Positions 43,155 to 53,045 are shown, numbered from the stretch's first letter. The stretch: 64,000 nt of DNA from Marinihelvus sp963695135 (GCA_963695135.1 CAVOGA010000001.1:496001-560000), one strand, 5' to 3'. Notes: a model not told the origin generated them from the sequence alone. Numbers and translations are program-made.

Positions 43155-43265
43155 GCGAGGCCTTTGCCAATTGGAAACCAGCCATTATACGGTTCCGGTG
43201 TCGAGCAAAGAAGCGCCCGTGGGTCCTCCGGGAGCGGGGCTCTAGCCGTTCCTCTGCACTGTGAC

Positions 43266-43724
43266 TCAGCTGCTGCCGCGGCTTCGCTCGATAAGAAACA
43301 CCACGCCGTCGACATCACGCACGCGCACCCGGGTCCCGGCCGGCAGGTCAGGCCCCTTGATGCGCCAGGTTGAGTCATCAACCACGACTTTGCCCATGCC
43401 GTTACTTATCGGCTGTTCAAGGGTAAATTCGCGGCCGATGTACTGGCGACCCCGCCGGTTGAGGTTGGGCTGATCGCTCTCGGGAACCGAGATTTCCCGG
43501 TAACGGCGCCAGGCAACGATGGCGACGACAGACAGGATGGCGAACAGCACCAGCTGTGTTTCCAGGCCAAGGCCGGGAAAAACCAGCATTACCAGGCCGG
43601 TGGCAGCAGCGGCCATGCCGAGCCACAGGAAAAAGAAAGTCGGCACGCTCAGCTCGATAATCAGCAGCACACCGGCAAGAATCCACCAGTGCCAGAATAC
43701 GATGCTGTCAAACCATTCGCTCAT
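43266..43724 (-). CDS. NfeD-family membrane protein
   Basis: 152 residues with three or four close hydrophobic helices in the first 75 residues (FWHWWILAGVLLIIELSVPT, FFLWLGMAAAATGLVMLVF, LVLFAILSVVAIVAWRR). A soluble OB-fold domain with GRQYIGREFTLEQPISNG and DDSTWRIKGPDLPAGTRVRV follows. NfeD proteins pair with SPFH proteins, and here the gene starts 3 bases after the SPFH stop. The pair is thought to organise membrane microdomains or protease access. A cytoplasmic-membrane protein. Confidence 0.88.
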   Translation of the reverse strand: MSEWFDSIVFWHWWILAGVLLIIELSVPTFFFLWLGMAAAATGLVMLVFPGLGLETQLVLFAILSVVAIVAWRRYREISVPESDQPNLNRRGRQYIGREFTLEQPISNGMGKVVVDDSTWRIKGPDLPAGTRVRVRDVDGVVFLIERSRGSS

Positions 43725-43727
43725 GCC

Positions 43728-44666
43728 TCAGGGTTCCCTTCCCGGGCCGCCACGCTGGTCGCTGGCGGCCTTGGCCAGTTCGGTAATACCGGCGAGACTT
43801 CCCAGCACCCCGGTGGCCTCTACGGGCAGCAACAGGGTTTTCTGGTTCGGCCCGTCGGCAAAGGCCTTCAATGCTTCGACGTACTTTTGGGCCACGAAAT
43901 AGTTGACCGCCTGCACGTCGCCCTGCGTGATGGATTCCGACACCATGCGCGTGGCGTTGGCTTCCGCCTCCGCCAGGCGCTCGCGGGCCTCTGCGTCCCG
44001 CCACGCCGCCTCCTTGCGCCCCTCTGCCTGTAGAACAGCAGCCTGTTTCTGACCCTCCGCGCGCAGGATCTCCGACTGGCGCGTGCCTTCCGCTTCGAGA
44101 ATGGTGGCGCGCTTTTCGCGCTCGGCCTTCATCTGGCGCGCCATGGCCTCCACCAGGTCCACCGGCGGGCTGATGTCCTTGATTTCGATGCGCGTCACCT
44201 TGATGCCCCAGGGCGTGGTCGCCTCGTCCACGACCAGCAGCAGGCGGGCATTGATGTCATCGCGTTTGGACAGGCTTTCATCCAGGTCCATCGAGCCCAG
44301 CACGGTCCGGATGTTGGTCATGGTCAGGTTAAGCATCGCGTGCTCCAGCCGGAACACCTCGTAGGCGGCCTTGGCCGCATCCAGGACCTGGAAAAACACC
44401 ACCCCGTCGACGGTCAGGACGGCGTTGTCCTTGGAAATAACCTCCTGGGAGGGCACGTCAAGGACGCGCTCCATCATGTTGACCTTGTGGCCGATCCGTT
44501 GCACGAACGGGATCAGCAGGTGAAAGCCAGGGGCGAACGTGGCCTGGTATTTGCCAAACCGTTCAACCGTGTACTCGTAGCCCTGGCGGACGATAATGAC
44601 CGAGGTGCGGACCAGAACCACGGCCAGCGCCACCACGACCAGTGCCCAGACAATAGTGGACTCCAT
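43728..44666 (-). CDS. SPFH/stomatin-like membrane protein (QmcA-like)
   Basis: 312 residues from ATG 44666, preceded by AAAGGAGAGGGTG; the longer upstream frame has no such support. One N-terminal helix (STIVWALVVVALAVVLV) anchors it, then the SPFH domain (IVRQGYEYTVERFGKYQ, PGFHLLIPFVQRIGHKVNMM, VISKDNAVLTVDGVVFFQV) and a long coiled coil rich in Glu/Ala/Arg (AEGTRQSEILRAEGQKQA). A C-terminal LLLPVEATGVLGSLAGI follows. It forms oligomers in the inner membrane and acts with the NfeD protein encoded next. The 200 bases to cmoA form a divergent promoter region. Confidence 0.9.
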   Translation of the reverse strand: MESTIVWALVVVALAVVLVRTSVIIVRQGYEYTVERFGKYQATFAPGFHLLIPFVQRIGHKVNMMERVLDVPSQEVISKDNAVLTVDGVVFFQVLDAAKAAYEVFRLEHAMLNLTMTNIRTVLGSMDLDESLSKRDDINARLLLVVDEATTPWGIKVTRIEIKDISPPVDLVEAMARQMKAEREKRATILEAEGTRQSEILRAEGQKQAAVLQAEGRKEAAWRDAEARERLAEAEANATRMVSESITQGDVQAVNYFVAQKYVEALKAFADGPNQKTLLLPVEATGVLGSLAGITELAKAASDQRGGPGREP

Positions 44667-44866
44667 ATATTCACCCTCTCCTTTACGGCGCCGCGCCCGG
44701 CCTTCGAGCCTCACCGCGGCATTCCGCCTGTGCGATACTTTGAGCGCAATCAGGGCATCGTTTCCCTGCAGACAGCTTAACAAAAACGCCCGTGAAAACG
44801 ATGCGCCGGAGGTCATGCCAACGTGACCCCCAACGGTCCTGTAACAGGCGGCAGGAGAAACACACG

Positions 44867-45619
44867 GTGAGTAAACGCGACAATCTTTTTGCCGGCCGCG
44901 ATGGCAAGCCGGGCTCCTTTCGTTTCGATGAAGAAGTCGTGGAAGTCTTTCCCGACATGATCAACCGTTCCGTGCCCGGCTACGCGCTCATCGTGCCCAT
45001 GATAGGACAGCTCGCGCGGCGTTATGTACAGCCGGACAGCACGGTGCACGATCTTGGCAGCTCCCTGGGCGCCGTGTCGCTGGCGGTCCAGGATGGCTTG
45101 CGGGGGCGAAGCGACCTGGGCACAACGAGCATCCTGGCAACGGACAACTCGCCCGCCATGGTAAAGCGCTTCAATGAGTTGCTGGATGCCCGCCAGCAGG
45201 CAGCGCCGGGGCTGGTTCCGATTCATTCAACGCTGGGAGACATCCGCGACGTGGAGATCCGGGATGCGTCCCTGGTGGTGCTGAACTTCACGCTGCAGTT
45301 CCTGGCCCTGGAAGAGCGGGACACACTGCTGCGCCGCATTGCCGCAGGTTTGCGCCCGGGCGGTGTCCTCGTGCTCGCCGAGAAGGTGTGCTTCGATGAA
45401 GAAGCGGAGCAGCTGCGGCAGACCAGCTGGCATGAAGACTACAAGCGCCTGCAGGGTTATTCGGAGATGGAAATCGCCGGCAAACGCGCCGCCCTGGAGG
45501 AGGTCCTGAAAACGGAACGGGAGGCCACGCATCTTGCCCGGCTGGAGGCGGCAGGTTTCCGGCGTGTCACCCGCTGGTTCCAGTGCTTCGCGTTCTGCGC
45601 CTGGCTGGCGGAAAAATGA
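44867..45619 (+). CDS. cmoA: CmoA, carboxy-S-adenosyl-methionine synthase
   Basis: 250 residues from GTG 44867, with AGGAG 9-13 bases upstream; the in-frame upstream extension is not family-like. It has SKRDNLFAGRDG at the start, the SAM-binding loop VHDLGSSLGAVSLAV, LILATDNSPAMVKRF, VVLNFTLQFL and YSEMEIAGKRAALEEVL, all CmoA hallmarks. It converts SAM and prephenate to carboxy-SAM used by CmoB for the cmo5U34 tRNA modification. The stop overlaps the cmoB start (ATGA). Confidence 0.95.
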   Translation: MSKRDNLFAGRDGKPGSFRFDEEVVEVFPDMINRSVPGYALIVPMIGQLARRYVQPDSTVHDLGSSLGAVSLAVQDGLRGRSDLGTTSILATDNSPAMVKRFNELLDARQQAAPGLVPIHSTLGDIRDVEIRDASLVVLNFTLQFLALEERDTLLRRIAAGLRPGGVLVLAEKVCFDEEAEQLRQTSWHEDYKRLQGYSEMEIAGKRAALEEVLKTEREATHLARLEAAGFRRVTRWFQCFAFCAWLAEK

Positions 45620-46575
45620 GCCAGCGCCTGATGCCCGGGGCCTGGAACGGCCTCGGCGCGGATCTGGCCGGTGGCCCGGTGAACGCCAACGCCCTGCTTG
45701 AAGCACTACGGGCGCGCGTGGAAACGCTGCAGCATGGCGACCTGCCGCGCTGGATGGACGCACTCGCGAACCTGCCGGAGGTGATTCCGGGAATGGACGG
45801 CGACCGGGCAGCCCCCCGGCTCGGCGCGCCCGTTGCAGACCCCGCGGCCCTGCGCGAGACCCTCATGGCTTTGCATCCCTGGCGCAAGGGCCCCCTGGAA
45901 CTCGGTGGCGTCACGATTGATACGGAGTGGCGCTCGGACTGGAAGTGGGACCGGATCGCCCCGCTTCTGGAGCTGCAGGGCGCCCGGGTGCTGGATGTGG
46001 GTTGCGGCAACGGCTATTTCGGCTGGCGCATGCTGGCCGCGGGCGCCCGCTGCGTGGTGGGCATCGATCCAACGGTCCTGTTCGTGATGCAGTGGCTGGT
46101 GCAGAGGCATTTTTCAGGGCCGCTGCCCAACTACGTGTTGCCTCTGCGGGACACCGACCTGCCCCCCGGGCTTGGCCATTTCGACCTGGTCCTGTCCATG
46201 GGCGTGCTTTACCACCGCCGGGAACCGCTGGATCACCTGGGCCGGTTACGGCGCTGCACCGCTCCGGGTGGTCAGCTGCTGCTGGAAACCCTGGTGGTGG
46301 ACGGCCCCGCGGGCCTCCATCCCCGGGGCCGCTACGCGCGCATGCGCAACGTCCACGAGGTGCCGACGGTGGAGCGCCTGTGCGAGCAGGTCCGGGAGGC
46401 GGGATTTGATGACCCCCGGGTGATCGACCTGACCCGGACCACGACAGGCGAACAGCGGAGCACGTCCTGGATGCATTTCGAATCCCTGGCCGAGTGCCTT
46501 GATCCCGATGATCCGCTGCGCACGATCGAAGGACATCCCGCCCCCCTGCGCGCGGTAATTGTTGCCCGGGCTTGA
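45616..46575 (+). CDS. cmoB: CmoB, tRNA U34 carboxymethyltransferase
   Basis: 319 residues from ATG 45616, which overlaps the cmoA stop by four bases. Family signatures are GPLELGGVTIDTEWRSDWKW, the SAM loop VLDVGCGNGYFGWRML, FDLVLSMGVLYHRREPLDHL and RMRNVHEVPTVERL near the C-terminus. It transfers the carboxymethyl group from carboxy-SAM to 5-hydroxyuridine 34. Together with cmoA it is a tight two-gene unit; the 132 bases to the next gene show nothing recognisable. Confidence 0.95.
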   Translation: MSQRLMPGAWNGLGADLAGGPVNANALLEALRARVETLQHGDLPRWMDALANLPEVIPGMDGDRAAPRLGAPVADPAALRETLMALHPWRKGPLELGGVTIDTEWRSDWKWDRIAPLLELQGARVLDVGCGNGYFGWRMLAAGARCVVGIDPTVLFVMQWLVQRHFSGPLPNYVLPLRDTDLPPGLGHFDLVLSMGVLYHRREPLDHLGRLRRCTAPGGQLLLETLVVDGPAGLHPRGRYARMRNVHEVPTVERLCEQVREAGFDDPRVIDLTRTTTGEQRSTSWMHFESLAECLDPDDPLRTIEGHPAPLRAVIVARA

Positions 46576-46707
46576 AGCCCTGCACGTTAAGCCCCGCGCG
46601 CTTCCTGACACCACGTGTCCTTCACGATTGGCCGCGTAGGATGCCAGCCCCGTTGCCAGGGCGCTGAGACGCCTGAACAGCCCACCAGGGCTTCCGGAAC
46701 CAACCGC

Positions 46708-47385
46708 ATGATCGAGCTAAGAAACCTGCGACGCACTTACCACGTCGGTGGCCAGACCATCAACGCGCTGGATGGTGTTGACCTGGACATCGAGGAAGGC
46801 GAGTTTCTTGCCATCATGGGCCGCTCCGGTTCCGGCAAGTCGACCTTGCTCAATATGCTCGGTTGCATGGATCGCCCCGATGGTGGCAGCTATCGCCTCG
46901 ACAACAAGGCGGTGAGTGAAATGAATGATGACGAGTTGTCGGCATTCCGCAATCGCTACATCGGCTTTATTTTCCAGAGCTTTCACCTGCTGCCGCGTCT
47001 CACGACGCTGGAAAACGTGCTGCTGCCGCGTCGCTACCACGAACATGGTCAGCAGGAAGCAGACGTGGAGCGGGCCCGGGCCCTGCTCGAGCGGGTCGAC
47101 CTGGAAACGCGCATGGACCACAAGCCCAACGAGCTGTCCGGTGGCCAGCGTCAGCGCGTTGCGATCGCCCGTTCACTGATCAACGAGCCCCGATTGCTGC
47201 TGGCCGATGAACCAACCGGCAACCTCGACAGTCGAACCTCCGATGCCATTATGGATCTGCTCCGTGAGCTGAACGAGGACGGCCAGACCATCGTCATGGT
47301 GACCCATGAACAGGAAATCGCCGATTTTGCCCGCCGCCAGGTGGACATGATGGATGGAAATATTCTCAGGGAGACTCGTACGTGA
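46708..47385 (+). CDS. MacB/LolD-type ABC transporter ATP-binding protein
   Basis: 225 residues from ATG 46708 (MIELRNLRRTYHVGGQTINA); the frame is open further upstream without family similarity. Walker A GRSGSGKSTLLNML, Q-loop FIFQSFHLLPRLTTLENV, ABC signature LSGGQRQRVAIARSL, Walker B LLLADEPTGNLD and the H-loop VTHEQ are complete. MacB-type ATPases power mechanotransmission transporters rather than substrate passage through the membrane. The stop overlaps a GTG start of the first adaptor (GTGA). It is the first of five genes: ATPase, three adaptors, permease. Confidence 0.92.
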   Translation: MIELRNLRRTYHVGGQTINALDGVDLDIEEGEFLAIMGRSGSGKSTLLNMLGCMDRPDGGSYRLDNKAVSEMNDDELSAFRNRYIGFIFQSFHLLPRLTTLENVLLPRRYHEHGQQEADVERARALLERVDLETRMDHKPNELSGGQRQRVAIARSLINEPRLLLADEPTGNLDSRTSDAIMDLLRELNEDGQTIVMVTHEQEIADFARRQVDMMDGNILRETRT

Positions 47386-48373
47386 TCATTAACATCCGCA
47401 AATACCGCCCGAAGCCGCGTCGCTGAGTTGATGACCGTGGCGCTGACCGCTGCTCGTCGCCGGATCCGCGGCCGCGGAGTCCCCACCGCCGCTGATCACC
47501 GGCGAAGTGTTTTCGCGGCAGGCCCAGCAAGTCATCGTTCCCATCACCAACAACTCGCAGACGCTGATCAGCAAGCTGGTCCCGGAAGGGAGTTATGTGG
47601 AGACCGGTGCGGTGGTGGTCGAGTTCGATGGCACCGAGGCGGCGCGCCAGCTGGAACAGCAGCGCGAGGTGACCCGCACGGAGCAGGCGCGCACGGACCG
47701 TGACCTCGCGCGCCTGGCCAAGGAGCTTGAACAGGCGCGCTATCCGCTATCAGCAGGCCGAGGTTGACCTGGAGCTGGCCACGCTCAAGGCGGAGATTCC
47801 CGAGGGCGTTATCGGCGCCATCGAGTACGCGGAGAATCAGCTGGCCTTCGAAGAAGCGACCAACGCGCTGGAAGATGCCCGCCGTTTGCTGGATAACAGC
47901 GAGAAAAGCCTGCGTGACCGGCAGCAGCAGGACGAGCTGGACCGGACCCGGATCGCTTTGCAGGAGGCCTGGTGGGCAGAGATGCTGGAGAACATGACGG
48001 TATTCGCGCGCAACAGTCCGGCTACGTGATTTACGGCAACCATCCCTGGACCCGCGCCAAGTTCCAGGAGGGTGACAATGTGCGCACCAGCTTCCAGGTG
48101 GCCCAGGTGGCGGATACCTCTGACCTGGCGGTGAAGATCTGGATCAACGGTGTCGACCGGCCGCGGGTCGCCGAGGGCGACCGGATCCAGGTACGTTTCG
48201 ACGCGCTGGCCAATCGCAGCTGGACCGGTCACATCGAGTCGATTTCCGCCAGCGGCTCGAAGCGCCAGGAGTGGGGCGACGCCAACTATTTTGAGGGCGT
48301 GGCCGTGCTGGATGAGAGGGGTGAGGGGGCGCTGCTCCCCGGCATGAGCGCGCTCGTGGAGGTGATGCCATGA
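47382..48373 (+). CDS. HlyD-family periplasmic adaptor 1, frame-disrupted
   Basis: Starts at GTG 47382 in a GTGA overlap with the ATPase stop. Breaks lie near 47425, 47453, 47745 and 48010. Read across them the protein has an N-terminal signal-like segment (AELMTVALTAA then LVAGSAAAES), a lipoyl-like half (VIVPITNNSQTLISKLVPEGSYV, VVVEFDGTEAARQLEQQ), a long helical hairpin (NALEDARRLLDNSEKSLRD) and a beta domain (GYVIYGNHPWTRAKFQEGD, GHIESISASGSKRQ). Removing one base repairs three of the four breaks; the fourth needs a base added. The adaptor would link the MacB-like permease to an outer-membrane channel. Confidence 0.75.
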
Positions 48374-49396
48374 ACGACCCTGTTCCGCCTAGCAGCGTGT
48401 CATCCTGCTGTCCACGGCCCTGGCGGCGTGCAGCGAGGATCCGCGCCGCAGTGCAGACCCCCGCGGCAGACAAAGCCGACGTGGTATCGGTAACCGGCGA
48501 GCTGCAGTCCGCCAACTCGCATTTTTTCGGTCCGCCGGCCATTGCCGATATCTGGAACTACACCATCTCCTTCATGGCGCCCGACGGTGTAGGAGTTGCC
48601 GCCGGCCGGCCCGTGCTGCGGTTTCGACACGCAGGAGCTCAAGACCAGGCTGCGCGATAAGAACAACGAGCTGAACGAAAAGCAGAAAGAGCTGGACCGC
48701 ACGCGGATCATTGCCCGGGAGCAGCTGGCGGAGCTGGCGCTGCGCGTCGAGGAGGCCGAGGCGGACCTGGATAAGGCCCGTTTGAAGGCGGACATTCCCG
48801 CCAACCTGCTGGCGGCCCGGGAGTACCGCGAAAACCAGCTGGTGCTGGAGCGGGCGGAGCTGGAGCTGGCCCTGCGCCGGGAGGAGCTGGCCCGCGAGCG
48901 CGTGATCCAGGACACCGAGGTGGAAATTCTTGAGCGGGAAATCGCCGTCCTGCAGGTTGACGCGGATCGCTTCGAAAGCTCCATTAACAGCATGACCATC
49001 ATGGCGCCGGGCCCCGGCGTCGTCATTCACGTTCGCGACAGTCGCAACAACAAGATGGCCGTTGGTGACAATGTCTGGGGGGGACGGCGCGTCATCGAAC
49101 TCCCGGACATGCAGCAGCTCGAGGCCCACGTGGAAATCCCCGAACGTGAGTCCGCCCGGATCCGGGTCGGCCAGCAGGTTCGCTTCACCCTGGATGCGGC
49201 GCCTGAAAAAGAGTTCATCGGCGAGGTCAAGGAGCTGGCCTCGGTGATTCACACGCGTTCCACCAACCAGCCCGACAAGGTGTTTGACGCCATCGTCACC
49301 CTGTTGAACCCGGACCCGGAGCTGATGCGGCCGGGCATGAACATCAACGCGGAAATTCTTATCGACACGCCGGCCAAAGAGGTCGCAGGACTGTGA
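48370..49396 (+). CDS. HlyD-family periplasmic adaptor 2 (lipoprotein), frame-disrupted
   Basis: Start ATG 48370 overlaps the previous stop. Two early breaks (near 48398 and 48475) hide a lipoprotein signal, VILLSTALAACSEDP, whose Cys would be lipidated. A third break near 48622 is mended by removing one T, giving PVLRFDTQELKTRLRDKNNE. The remainder is intact: a long charged coiled coil (about 48650-48960; ELNEKQKELDRTRIIAREQL), lipoyl half GPGVVIHVRDSRNNKMAVGD and beta domain. Ends in a TGTGA overlap with adaptor 3. Function as for adaptor 1, with its own membrane anchor. Confidence 0.75.
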
Positions 49397-50602
49397 ACCG
49401 GCGGGCCTGGTCCCTGGTTGCGCTGGCCGTGATCACCGCGGCGCTGGCCGGTTGCGGCGGTGATGCGTCCGAGCAGGTCGAGACGCTGACGATGGAGCGC
49501 AAGGACTTCACCGTATCCCTGCTGTCCGCGGGGGAACTGCAGGCGGCCGAGTCCACGGCCATCATGCCGCCGCCCGGCAGCCGGGCCCCGCGCACAATTC
49601 GCTGGCTGGCGCCCAATTACAGCTGGGTGCGGCGAAGGCGAGGTCGTGGCGCGCTTCGATGTCTCCACGGCCGAGCGGGAGGCCAGCACGGCGGGCATCG
49701 AGATCGACAAGGTTGACCTGCAGGTCCTGGGCAAGGAGCGGGAGCTGGAGCGGCTTCTCTCGGAACTTGGCAATGACCTGGAGATTCTGGACATCGAAAA
49801 ACTGATGGCCACCGAGTTCAATTTCGAAAATGAACTGGCCTACTCGCGCTTTGAGATCATTGACGCCATGCGTGACCGCGCCCTGCTCGATTACAAGACC
49901 GGCCACCTGGAGGGCAAGAAGGACAGCTACAGCGAGCGGCAGGGCGCAGAAGTCGCCGTACTGAGCGCCCAGCGGTCGACCCAGGAGTCCAAGTTCGAAG
50001 AGCAGCGGAACATGCTGGAAAACCGCGAGGTGCTGGCGCCCCACGACGGTTACTTCGTGACCGAGAAAACCTGGTGGGGCCAGCCGATAGACGTGGGCAG
50101 CACGGTGTTCGGCGGCAACAAGCTCGCGTCAATTCCCAACCTGGACAAGATGGAAGCGGTCCTGCAGGTGCTTGAAACCGAGGCAGTGGGTATCGTCGAG
50201 GGGCAGTCTGTCGACCTGGTGGTGGACGCGTTTCCGGATCGGCCGCTGACCGGCAAGGTCAGCGCCATCACGGCAACGGCAGCCCCGATCGAGCGGGACA
50301 ACCCGGTGAAATACTTCATGGTGACCGTGGCGCTGGACCAGTCCGACCCGGAATGGATCATTCCCGGCGCCATCGTCAGCGCCGAGATTCACATCAGCCA
50401 GGCCGAGGCAGCCATCGCGGTGCCCAACCAGGCCATTTTTCGTGAGGGTGAGCGCGACTGGGTGCTGGTGCGCCAGGGCGGCGACCTGGTGCGCCGCGAT
50501 ATTCGCCTGGGCCTGCGGGGACCGAACCGCTCGCAGGTCCTGGAAGGCCTGGAGCCCGGTGAGAAAATCGCCCTGTTCCCGCCCCGTGAGATCGAGTCGT
50601 GA
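49393..50602 (+). CDS. HlyD-family periplasmic adaptor 3 (lipoprotein), one frame break
   Basis: GTG start 49393 overlapping the previous stop. Lipoprotein signal LVALAVITAALAGCGGDA with lipobox Leu-Ala-Gly-Cys. A break near 49631 is repaired by deleting one C, giving SWVREGEVVARFDVSTAERE. It has a helical hairpin of about 120 residues (VDLQVLGKERELERLLSELG), lipoyl half VLAPHDGYFVTEKTWWGQPI and a membrane-proximal beta domain ending LEGLEPGEKIALFPPREI. It is the most complete of the three adaptors and the one coupled to the permease (GTGA). Confidence 0.82.
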
Positions 50603-51849
50603 GCCTGTTCGAGGGCATCAACCGCGAGGGTTTTGTCCACGCGCTGGCGCAGCTGAAGCAACACAAGCTGCGCACGGCCCTGACCCTGCTGGGCATGGTG
50701 TTTGGCGTGGGCGCCGTGATCGCCATGCTGAGTATCGGCGAGGGCGCCAAGCAGGAGGCCATGCGGCTGATCGAGACCATGGGCTTGCGTAACCTGCTGG
50801 TCCAGGGCCGCGAGTTTGACCAGGAAACGCTGCGCGAAATTCGCGAGAAAAGTGTTGGCCTGTCGCGCAGCGATGTACGGGCCATCCGCGAGACCCTGCC
50901 CAGCGTGGTGGAGGTCAGCGAGGAAAAGCGCATCAAGAACTGGGCGCTGTTCAGCTTCGAGGCATCCTCCGACGCGCAGGTGTTCGCGGTAACCCCCAGC
51001 TATTTTGAGCTGGCCAGCCTGGAGGTGATCCAGGGACGCCCCTTCGACGAGGAAGACAACGCGCGCTATTACCCGGTTGCGATTCTGGGCGCGCAGGCTG
51101 CACGCGACCTGTTTCCCGGCGGAGATCCGATCGGCAAACGGGTCAAGGTCAACCACCTGTGGCTGGAAGTGGTCGGTGTACTGGCGGACCGGGACCTGGG
51201 CAGTGACGAGTTCCAGGGCGTCAGCCTGGGCGGTGACCGGAACCGGGTCTTTCTGCCCCTGGAAACGGCCTACAAGCGTTTGAGTTTCGAGTCACTGGAG
51301 AGCGAGCTGGACGCAGTCCGGTTGCAGCTTGGTGACGGGGCCAGCCCCCAGCAAACGGCGCAGACGGTGGATTTTCTGCTTGAACGGCGTCACGGCGGCC
51401 AGAAAGACTACGAGCTGGTGGTGCCCGCAGCGCTGCTGAAACAGCAGCAACAGACCCAGCAGATTTTCACCATTGTCATGTCCGCCATCGCCGGTATTTC
51501 GCTGCTGGTCGGGGGCATCGGCATCATGAACATCATGTTGGCGACGGTGCTGGAACGCACCCGGGAAATCGGCCTGCTGCGCGCCCTGGGGGCCCGCAAG
51601 GTTGATATTCAACACCAGTTCCTCATGGAGTCCGCGACGGTCGCGGCCATCGGCGCCATCATCGGGATCTTCTTCGGCCTGCTCCTGGCGGTGGTCATCC
51701 AGCAATTCGCCGGCTGGCCCGCCGCCTGGTCCATGTTCGCGATCATTCTGTCCGTGTCCATCTGCCTGATCACCGGCGTGGTGTTCGGCTGGTACCCGGC
51801 GCGCCAGGCCGCGGACCTTGACCCGATCAAGGCGCTGCACGCGGAGTAG
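50599..51849 (+). CDS. MacB-like ABC transporter permease (FtsX/MacB fold)
   Basis: 416 residues from GTG 50599, overlapping the adaptor 3 stop (GTGA). One N-terminal helix (LRTALTLLGMVFGVGAVIAML) is followed by a large periplasmic MacB-PCD-type domain (residues about 60-280). Three C-terminal helices follow (IFTIVMSAIAGISLLVGGIGI, ATVAAIGAIIGIFFGLLLAV, SMFAIILSVSICLITGVVFG) ending in the usual YPARQAADLDPIKALHAE. The loop ATVLERTREIGLLRALGAR matches the coupling helix that touches the ATPase. It probably exports or loads a periplasmic substrate through TolC. Substrate unknown. The stop is 3 bases from the opposite LOG gene stop. Confidence 0.92.
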   Translation: MSLFEGINREGFVHALAQLKQHKLRTALTLLGMVFGVGAVIAMLSIGEGAKQEAMRLIETMGLRNLLVQGREFDQETLREIREKSVGLSRSDVRAIRETLPSVVEVSEEKRIKNWALFSFEASSDAQVFAVTPSYFELASLEVIQGRPFDEEDNARYYPVAILGAQAARDLFPGGDPIGKRVKVNHLWLEVVGVLADRDLGSDEFQGVSLGGDRNRVFLPLETAYKRLSFESLESELDAVRLQLGDGASPQQTAQTVDFLLERRHGGQKDYELVVPAALLKQQQQTQQIFTIVMSAIAGISLLVGGIGIMNIMLATVLERTREIGLLRALGARKVDIQHQFLMESATVAAIGAIIGIFFGLLLAVVIQQFAGWPAAWSMFAIILSVSICLITGVVFGWYPARQAADLDPIKALHAE

Positions 51850-51852
51850 GGC

Positions 51853-52434
51853 TCAGGTCTCGTTGCGGGTAATCCATTTGCGGACCACCGGCGGCTGGTA
51901 GCCGGCGTAGCGGTCCAGCAGTTTGTCCGGGTCCGACTCGACGATCACCATGGCCCGGTATTCCGCTTTCACGAAGCCCTCTTCGATCGCGTGCTCGAGG
52001 AAGGCGTGCAGGTGGTCATAGTAGCCGTCGACATTGAGCAGGCCGCAGGGCTTGCTGTGAAAGCCGAGCTGGGCCCAGGTGAGGATTTCGAAAATTTCCT
52101 CGAAGGTGCCCCAGCCGCCGGGCAGCGCCACGAACCCGTCGGACAGATCCGCCATCATGGCTTTGCGCTCGTGCATGGACGGCACCACGTGCTGCTCGGT
52201 CAGGGCCGGGTGCGCCACCTCCTTGACCGCCAGAGCTTCCGGAATCACGCCGATCGCCTCACCGCCTGCCTCGAGCACCGCGTCGGCAACCTGGCCCATG
52301 ACGCCGACACTGGCGCCGCCGTAGACCAGGCCCAGGCCGCGTTCTACCAGCGCCCGCCCGAGCGTCCGGCCGGCCTCCTGGTAGGCTGGATTCCGGCCCG
52401 GACTGGAGCCGCAATACACGCAAATTCGTTTCAT
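51853..52434 (-). CDS. LOG-family protein (nucleoside 5'-monophosphate phosphoribohydrolase)
   Basis: 193 residues. The LOG signature PGGWGTFEEIFE is present, with GLVYGGASVGVMGQVADAVL, SMHERKAMM and a start MKRICVYCGSSPGRNPAYQE. Family members (TIGR00730) release the base from nucleoside monophosphates; some make cytokinins and many are bacterial housekeeping proteins of unclear role. Cytoplasmic, normal length. Together with the AmpD-like gene to its right (28-base gap) and the amidohydrolase it forms a leftward set. Confidence 0.92.
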   Translation of the reverse strand: MKRICVYCGSSPGRNPAYQEAGRTLGRALVERGLGLVYGGASVGVMGQVADAVLEAGGEAIGVIPEALAVKEVAHPALTEQHVVPSMHERKAMMADLSDGFVALPGGWGTFEEIFEILTWAQLGFHSKPCGLLNVDGYYDHLHAFLEHAIEEGFVKAEYRAMVIVESDPDKLLDRYAGYQPPVVRKWITRNET

Positions 52435-52462
52435 GAGGTTTCCTGTCTCCCGTGCGCTGCTT

Positions 52463-53044
52463 TCAGCGCAGTCGCTGCAGGCTGCAGCCGGCTTCTATAG
52501 ATGCCCAGGGAAAGGTCGGCCCCGGGTCGGTTTTACGCGCGACGGTCAGCGCCGGGTTGTCACTGGCCGGAACCTGTTCCCGGTCGAGGTCTTCGTGGCC
52601 GGCGATCTGCGCCAGGCCTGGAAGTTGATCGCACAGGCTGCTGATCAGTCGCGCCAGGGCTTCAATCTGCGCTGCCGGATAGGGCTCGTGCCCGGCCTGG
52701 CTGCGCGTATCGAACCAGTCCGGATAACGGCCGCGGTTGACCAGCTCAATGCCGATGCTGCGTTCGTTGAATCCGCGCACGTGGTGAGCGACGCGGGTCA
52801 GGGGAACCCACTGCTCGCAGTGGCCGTCGCGGTCGATATAGAAGTGTCCGCTGTTACCGGTTCCCGATTCGCCGCCCTGGCCCGGGTAATGGATGACCTC
52901 CCCGTACTCCCGCGCGGTTGCCAGGTCGGGAAGTTCGGTGCAATGGAGTACCAGCAGATCGATCTGTTCCAGCGGACGTGGCGACAGGAATTCGGCGTAG
53001 GAAAGCGGTTTTTCCTGCCACCAGGCGTCCGCGGGTCCGCGCAT
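52463..53044 (-). CDS. AmpD-like N-acetylmuramoyl-L-alanine amidase
   Basis: 193 residues from ATG 53044. No signal peptide, so probably cytosolic like AmpD. Amidase_2 motifs are IDLLVLHCTELPD (first zinc His), GNSGHFYIDRDG, TRVAHHVRGFNERSIGIELV and IAGHEDLDREQ with the later Asp in ARKTDPGP. These enzymes cut the amide between muramic acid and the peptide during cell-wall recycling. The start lies one base after the amidohydrolase stop (TGATATG), indicating coupling. Specificity for anhydro-muropeptides cannot be told from sequence alone. Confidence 0.87.
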   Translation of the reverse strand: MRGPADAWWQEKPLSYAEFLSPRPLEQIDLLVLHCTELPDLATAREYGEVIHYPGQGGESGTGNSGHFYIDRDGHCEQWVPLTRVAHHVRGFNERSIGIELVNRGRYPDWFDTRSQAGHEPYPAAQIEALARLISSLCDQLPGLAQIAGHEDLDREQVPASDNPALTVARKTDPGPTFPWASIEAGCSLQRLR

Positions 53045-53045
53045 A

